Assembly: GCA_900551075.1 (NCBI GenBank)
Contig: URVB01000014.1
Coordinates: forward strand, 6,874 to 70,873
Direction of reading: 5' to 3'
Source: an uncultured Blautia sp.
GTDB taxonomy: Bacteria > Bacillota > Clostridia > Lachnospirales > Lachnospiraceae
Length of the DNA: 64,000 nt
Shown here in pieces: positions 60,451 through 64,000 of this stretch. The notes beneath the pieces are model-generated. The model made no database searches and was not told where the DNA came from. It saw only the letters and a program-made list of their open reading frames with translations. Position 1 is the stretch's first letter; the number at the start of each line of letters is the position of its first letter. Position numbers and translations under genes: made by a program.

Positions 60451-60510
60451 ATAAAATAGTATTGTGCAAAGTGTATATTAATATTAAAATAGTATAGAAA
60501 AAGTGTGAAA
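60451..60510 (+). promoter_or_regulatory. Two locus motif copies upstream of the importer
   Basis: AAAATAGTAT occurs at 60453-60462 and 60486-60495, 33 bases (three helical turns) apart; the second continues AGAAAAAGTGTGAAAA, close to the GH31 site. A possible -10, TAAAAT, is at 60547-60552. Confidence 0.5.
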
Positions 60511-60620
60511 AAAGTACAAAAACAGAATGTAATAATCCATGGATATTAAAATCGCATTCTGATAAACTTAAGTCACAAACAAAACGGAGCAGTAAAAGCT
60601 TAATAAAGGAGGAAATAGAA

Positions 60621-61937
60621 ATGAAAAGAAGAGCTTTATCAATGGTAATGGCTGCTGCTATGGTGGCTTCTATGACAGCAGGAATGGCAGCTACAGTTTC
60701 TGCAGAAGAGAATGATTTTGCAGGAGAGGAACTGAGCATTCTTGTATCAGCCGGCTGGATGGACAACCGTTATGATGCAACGATCGCACGTTTTGAAGAT
60801 ACTTATGATGTAACCGTGGATCTTCAGACAATTCCGGCTGATCAGTATTCAGACCTTCTGCAGTCCAAGCTGGCTACAGACTCCTGTACTGATATTTTCT
60901 GGATTCAGTCTAATCCATTTGCAATCGAATCTGTAATCGTTGATCCGGAAAAATATTGTATTGATTTTTCAGGTGCAGAGTGGGAAGAGAAGATTCCGGA
61001 AGCACGTCGTGCAGCATGCAAATACAATGATAAATTATACGGACTTCAATTATGGCACAACTCTCCTGAGTATGTAATGCTTTATAACAAAACTTTATTT
61101 GAGGAGAATGGCTGGGAAGTTCCGACAACCTACGAAGAACTGAAAGCTTTATGTGCAGAAATCTATGATACAGGAATTACTCCATGGTTTATGCCTGGTG
61201 CAGACGGATGGCAGCATCAGCTTGCATTCTTCCAGATCGGCGGATGCTATGAAGAAGCACAGCCGGGTTTATATGAAGCACTGAACAACAATACAGCAAC
61301 ATTTGCTGATAATGAAAAAATGCTTGAAGTTCTGGGACAGTTCAAAGAATTCTCTGATGCAGGATATTTCGGAGAAGACTGGATTGGAACAGACAGCACC
61401 AACATGGTAAATGAGTTTGGCGACAGAAATTGTGCGATGACACTTGCAAACTCAAGCTTTATTAAACAGATTGTTGAAGAAACCGGAACATCAGATGAAT
61501 TTGGTTTATTCCTTGAGCCTCTTGGAGATAACACCTACTTCCCAGCAAGCCCGGCTGGCCCGACGATGTTTGGCTACAACGGAAGCGAACATCCGGAACT
61601 TGTAAAAGAATTCTTCAATTTCGTAACAACAACAGAAAGTTTACAGGAAATCCTCGATAATTCACCTTCATACACCAATATTCATGTAAATGATGATGCA
61701 GTAGAACAGCACTGGCTGCCAGAAGAAGAGGAATTCATGGAGAGCATTCCGGAAGATAAAATGACTATCTCTGTACTTCAGAATGGTACAAAATATACAA
61801 ATGACTACTGGATGAATTTCGGACAGGATATGGTTTCCTACTGCCTGGGTGAAATGGAAGCAAATGATGTTCTTAAGAACATGGACACCAATCGTGCGGA
61901 AGCAGCAAAAACCGCAGGAGATGAGGCTTGGAGCTAA
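60621..61937 (+). CDS. MalE-type sugar ABC transporter substrate-binding protein
   Basis: A 438-residue family 1 extracellular solute-binding protein. The signal peptide (1-28) ends ATVSAEEN and has no lipobox cysteine, so no lipid anchor is predicted. The mature part shows DVTVDLQTIPADQYSDLLQSK split motifs, GYNGSEHPELVKEFFNFV, and many acidic residues. The ligand is probably an oligosaccharide related to the neighbouring glycosidases. AGGAGG precedes the start; a hairpin follows the stop. Confidence 0.9.
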   Translation: MKRRALSMVMAAAMVASMTAGMAATVSAEENDFAGEELSILVSAGWMDNRYDATIARFEDTYDVTVDLQTIPADQYSDLLQSKLATDSCTDIFWIQSNPFAIESVIVDPEKYCIDFSGAEWEEKIPEARRAACKYNDKLYGLQLWHNSPEYVMLYNKTLFEENGWEVPTTYEELKALCAEIYDTGITPWFMPGADGWQHQLAFFQIGGCYEEAQPGLYEALNNNTATFADNEKMLEVLGQFKEFSDAGYFGEDWIGTDSTNMVNEFGDRNCAMTLANSSFIKQIVEETGTSDEFGLFLEPLGDNTYFPASPAGPTMFGYNGSEHPELVKEFFNFVTTTESLQEILDNSPSYTNIHVNDDAVEQHWLPEEEEFMESIPEDKMTISVLQNGTKYTNDYWMNFGQDMVSYCLGEMEANDVLKNMDTNRAEAAKTAGDEAWS

Positions 61938-61971
61938 TATCGGTTATCCGGTAATAAGGTAAACGAGTATG

Positions 61972-62001
61972 GCGGTGCGAGGGAAGGATCCTTCGCACTG
62001 C
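61972..62001 (+). other. Intercistronic hairpin after the binding-protein gene
   Basis: GCGGTGCGA (61972-61980) pairs with TCGCACTGC (61993-62001), one G-U pair, around an AGGATCCT-containing loop, then CATTTT. Placed like the hairpin after the other binding-protein gene. Confidence 0.55.
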
Positions 62002-62096
62002 TCATTTTCTGAGAAAAAAGTGTAACCACGAATAATCGTTGGTTTGTGTAATTGCATACAAATTTATAACAATATTAAGAAATAGGAGGCGTTTCC

Positions 62097-62978
62097 GTGA
62101 ACAAAAAGAAGATTTATCCACAATGGTTTTTGATCGCGCCGCTGGCACTTTATATTTTATTTTTCCTGCTTCCGAGCCTCATGGGTGTTGCATATTCCTT
62201 TACGGACTGGAACTCCAGAAGTGTGTTGAACGGAACACATTTTGTCGGTCTTCAGAATTACATAGAAATTTTTACATCGGATAAAAATTATCTGGATGGT
62301 ATCGGACATACTCTGATGTTTACGGTTGTATCCAATATTGTGAAGCTGATTCCTGCTCTTCTGATCGCCATTATGCTTCAAGAAGGATTAAGAGGACAGG
62401 GCTTTTATCGTACGGTTATGTACCTTCCATCTATTCTGCCATTTGTAATTATCGGTCTTATTTTTAAGTCCATCCTGAACTACAATACAGGTATTCTTAA
62501 TGGAGCGTTTGAGTTCCTGCATATGGATTTTCTGAAGCAGAAATGGCTCTCTGATTTGGGCGTAGTCTGGAAATCCATCATTGGTGTTGACGCATGGAGA
62601 GGTATCGGTTATGTTATGACTATTTTCCTCGCCGGATTAAATACCATTCCAAAATCATATTACGAAGCAGCACAGATTGACGGTGCAAATTTCTGGCAGA
62701 GATTACGTTATGTGACACTGCCGATGCTGACAGGTTCTATCATGATCAATCTGGTTTTTGGTATTACTTATGGTCTGAAGGTTTTCGATATTGTTTATGT
62801 TCTTACAAACGGTGGCCCCGGACATGCAACTGAAGTGCTTACCACTTATGCATTCCAGTTATATTCCAGGGGACAGTACGGAATGTCTACGGCATTGAAT
62901 ACGGTTCTTCTTGTGATAACGGCTATAGTTGGTGTATTTATCGTTAAAACAATAGGAAAACAGGAGGTGCAGCAATAA
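62097..62978 (+). CDS. MalF-type sugar ABC transporter permease
   Basis: A 293-residue permease with six helices; the ATPase-coupling EAA loop reads YEAAQIDGANFWQRLRYVTLPML near 193. The start is GTG 62097 after AGGAGG. The stop base is shared with the next gene. No ATPase gene is in the window; these importers often use a shared MsmK-type ATPase. Confidence 0.9.
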   Translation: MNKKKIYPQWFLIAPLALYILFFLLPSLMGVAYSFTDWNSRSVLNGTHFVGLQNYIEIFTSDKNYLDGIGHTLMFTVVSNIVKLIPALLIAIMLQEGLRGQGFYRTVMYLPSILPFVIIGLIFKSILNYNTGILNGAFEFLHMDFLKQKWLSDLGVVWKSIIGVDAWRGIGYVMTIFLAGLNTIPKSYYEAAQIDGANFWQRLRYVTLPMLTGSIMINLVFGITYGLKVFDIVYVLTNGGPGHATEVLTTYAFQLYSRGQYGMSTALNTVLLVITAIVGVFIVKTIGKQEVQQ

Positions 62979-63796
62979 TGAAAAAAAATATACAGACAAT
63001 CTTAAAGCATTTTGTATGTATCTTCTTAAGTATGCTTGTTATTGTGCCATTTTATTTGGTACTGATTAACTCTTTTAAATCAAAATCAGAAGCTGCAAGA
63101 ATGAGTCTGTCTCTTCCTACGAAATGGTTTTTCAGCAATTATGCGGAGGTTATTGCGAAAGGAAATTTGATTCAGGGCTTTCTGAACAGTTTGCTGTATG
63201 CACTTGTTGCAACTACTTTGGGTGTTGTACTTTGTGCAATGGCTGCATTTGTATTATGTCGTAAACGTACAAAGTTAAACGTATTTTTATACTATTTTGT
63301 GCTCTGCGGATTGTTCTTCCCTGTGAACTATGTAACCCTGGTAAGAGTGCTTACCACTGCACACATGAACGATACACGTATTGGAATTATTGTGGTATTT
63401 ACCAGTGCAATGATACCGTTCTGTGTATTTACGATTCGAAACTTTGTGACATCTGTTCCGGTGGAGCTTGATGAGGCTGCCGTGATTGACGGGGCAGGTC
63501 CTATCAGCCTGTTTTTTAGGATTATCATGCCTTTGCTGAAACCTACTATGGTAACATGCTTTATTCTTCAGTTTATGGGAGTATGGAGTGATTTCCTGAC
63601 TCCGCTGTATCTGTCAAGTAAGAGTAAGCTTTTCCCCATGACAATGGCGGTATATCAGTTTTTCGGGAAGAATAAGAGCTATTGGAATTATATTTTTGCT
63701 GATATCGTATTAACCTGTATTCCCGTAATTATTGTTTATATGATCGGACAGAAATACATCATTGGTGGTATGACATCAGGAGCGGTAAAAGAATAA
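62978..63796 (+). CDS. MalG-type sugar ABC transporter permease
   Basis: A 272-residue permease with six helices and the EAA loop LDEAAVIDGAGPISLFFRIIMPLL near 165. AGGAGGTG lies upstream inside the previous gene and the two overlap by one base, so they are coupled. Both permeases together form the importer channel. Confidence 0.9.
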   Translation: MKKNIQTILKHFVCIFLSMLVIVPFYLVLINSFKSKSEAARMSLSLPTKWFFSNYAEVIAKGNLIQGFLNSLLYALVATTLGVVLCAMAAFVLCRKRTKLNVFLYYFVLCGLFFPVNYVTLVRVLTTAHMNDTRIGIIVVFTSAMIPFCVFTIRNFVTSVPVELDEAAVIDGAGPISLFFRIIMPLLKPTMVTCFILQFMGVWSDFLTPLYLSSKSKLFPMTMAVYQFFGKNKSYWNYIFADIVLTCIPVIIVYMIGQKYIIGGMTSGAVKE

Positions 63797-63825
63797 GATA
63801 GTTCCCCAAACCGAAAAATTGTTTA

Positions 63826-64000
63826 GGAGGATGCAATCAGGGGTGATCGAGGAAGCGAAACTTTTGGAATACTTTTAGCGGAGTGTAACCGCCAGATATA
63901 CTGTACTGGCGTTGTCTTCGGTAACAGAATCACTGAAAAGCTGGAGAGTATGGGGCATACTTTTGAGGCTTACCATAAGGACACAGATCCTAGAGTTCAG
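63826..64000 (+). pseudogene. Start of a further gene, with lost or unusual start codon
   Basis: AGGAGG (63825-63830) is followed directly by ATG, too close to use and leading to a stop after 15 codons. A second frame, open from 63836 to the window end, reads RGDRGSETFGILLAECNRQI and on to HTFEAYHKDTDPRVQ, and looks coded, but its only possible start at correct spacing is ATC 63836. Either an ATG-to-ATC change, a one-base indel in the GGGG run, or a rare start. Product not recognised and cut off by the window. Confidence 0.45.

Noticed and set aside
1..64000. CRISPR arrays, tRNA and rRNA genes, phage or transposase genes
   Set aside because: No regularly spaced repeats, cloverleaf-like segments, rRNA sequence or transposase motifs were seen by eye; a covariance or HMM scan would be decisive.

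Overview
The window looks like a chromosome segment of a Gram-positive, spore-related member of the Clostridia, most likely Lachnospiraceae. The grounds are the six-gene Rnf operon in the order C-D-G-E-A-B, the DUF2953-GerW sporulation pair, the rpmB / Asp23 / DhaL-like kinase / recG neighbourhood, AGGAGG ribosome sites nearly everywhere, frequent TTG and GTG starts, and YesM/YesN-type two-component pairs beside sugar ABC transporters. I cannot fix the genus. I saw no rRNA, tRNA, CRISPR array or intact insertion sequence.

Layout. 0-5 kb: FAD oxidoreductase, cmk, ispH and rpsA (overlapping), then a convergent RNase H-like exonuclease. 5.2-6 kb: a membrane protein gene broken by an in-frame UGA. 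6-11 kb: the ferredoxin:NAD+ oxidoreductase (Rnf) operon. 11-24 kb: housekeeping (NusG-II protein, ruvAB, zapA, U32 peptidase, SEDS protein plus PBP, Nudix, GerW, rpmB, Asp23, DhaL-like kinase). 24-26 kb: recG behind a long structured leader. 27-35 kb: a YesM/YesN pair and a ribose-type ABC transporter. 35-39 kb: a membrane-anchored beta-propeller protein and a siroheme reductase. 39-45 kb: an accessory patch of small regulators and Cys-rich proteins, including a WYL regulator with two matching operators and a mazG cassette between 40-bp direct repeats.

45.9-63.8 kb is the most interesting part. It holds a corrinoid-protein reactivase (RACo type), a GH95-like glycosidase, a 938-residue fusion of methyl-tetrahydrofolate:corrinoid methyltransferase, B12-binding corrinoid domain and URO-D-type methyltransferase, a cupin-AraC regulator, a GH31 alpha-glycosidase, a YesM/YesN pair and a MalE/MalFG-type sugar importer. 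All parts of a classical O-demethylase are present, three of them on one chain, interleaved with glycosidases and a sugar importer. I infer a pathway that imports O-methylated glycosides, cleaves them, and passes the ether methyl group to tetrahydrofolate. A bipartite motif with the core AAAATAGTRY recurs upstream of the glycosidase, fusion and importer genes, which supports joint control. The Rnf operon would suit an acetogen-like methyl-group metabolism, but no Wood-Ljungdahl gene lies in the window.
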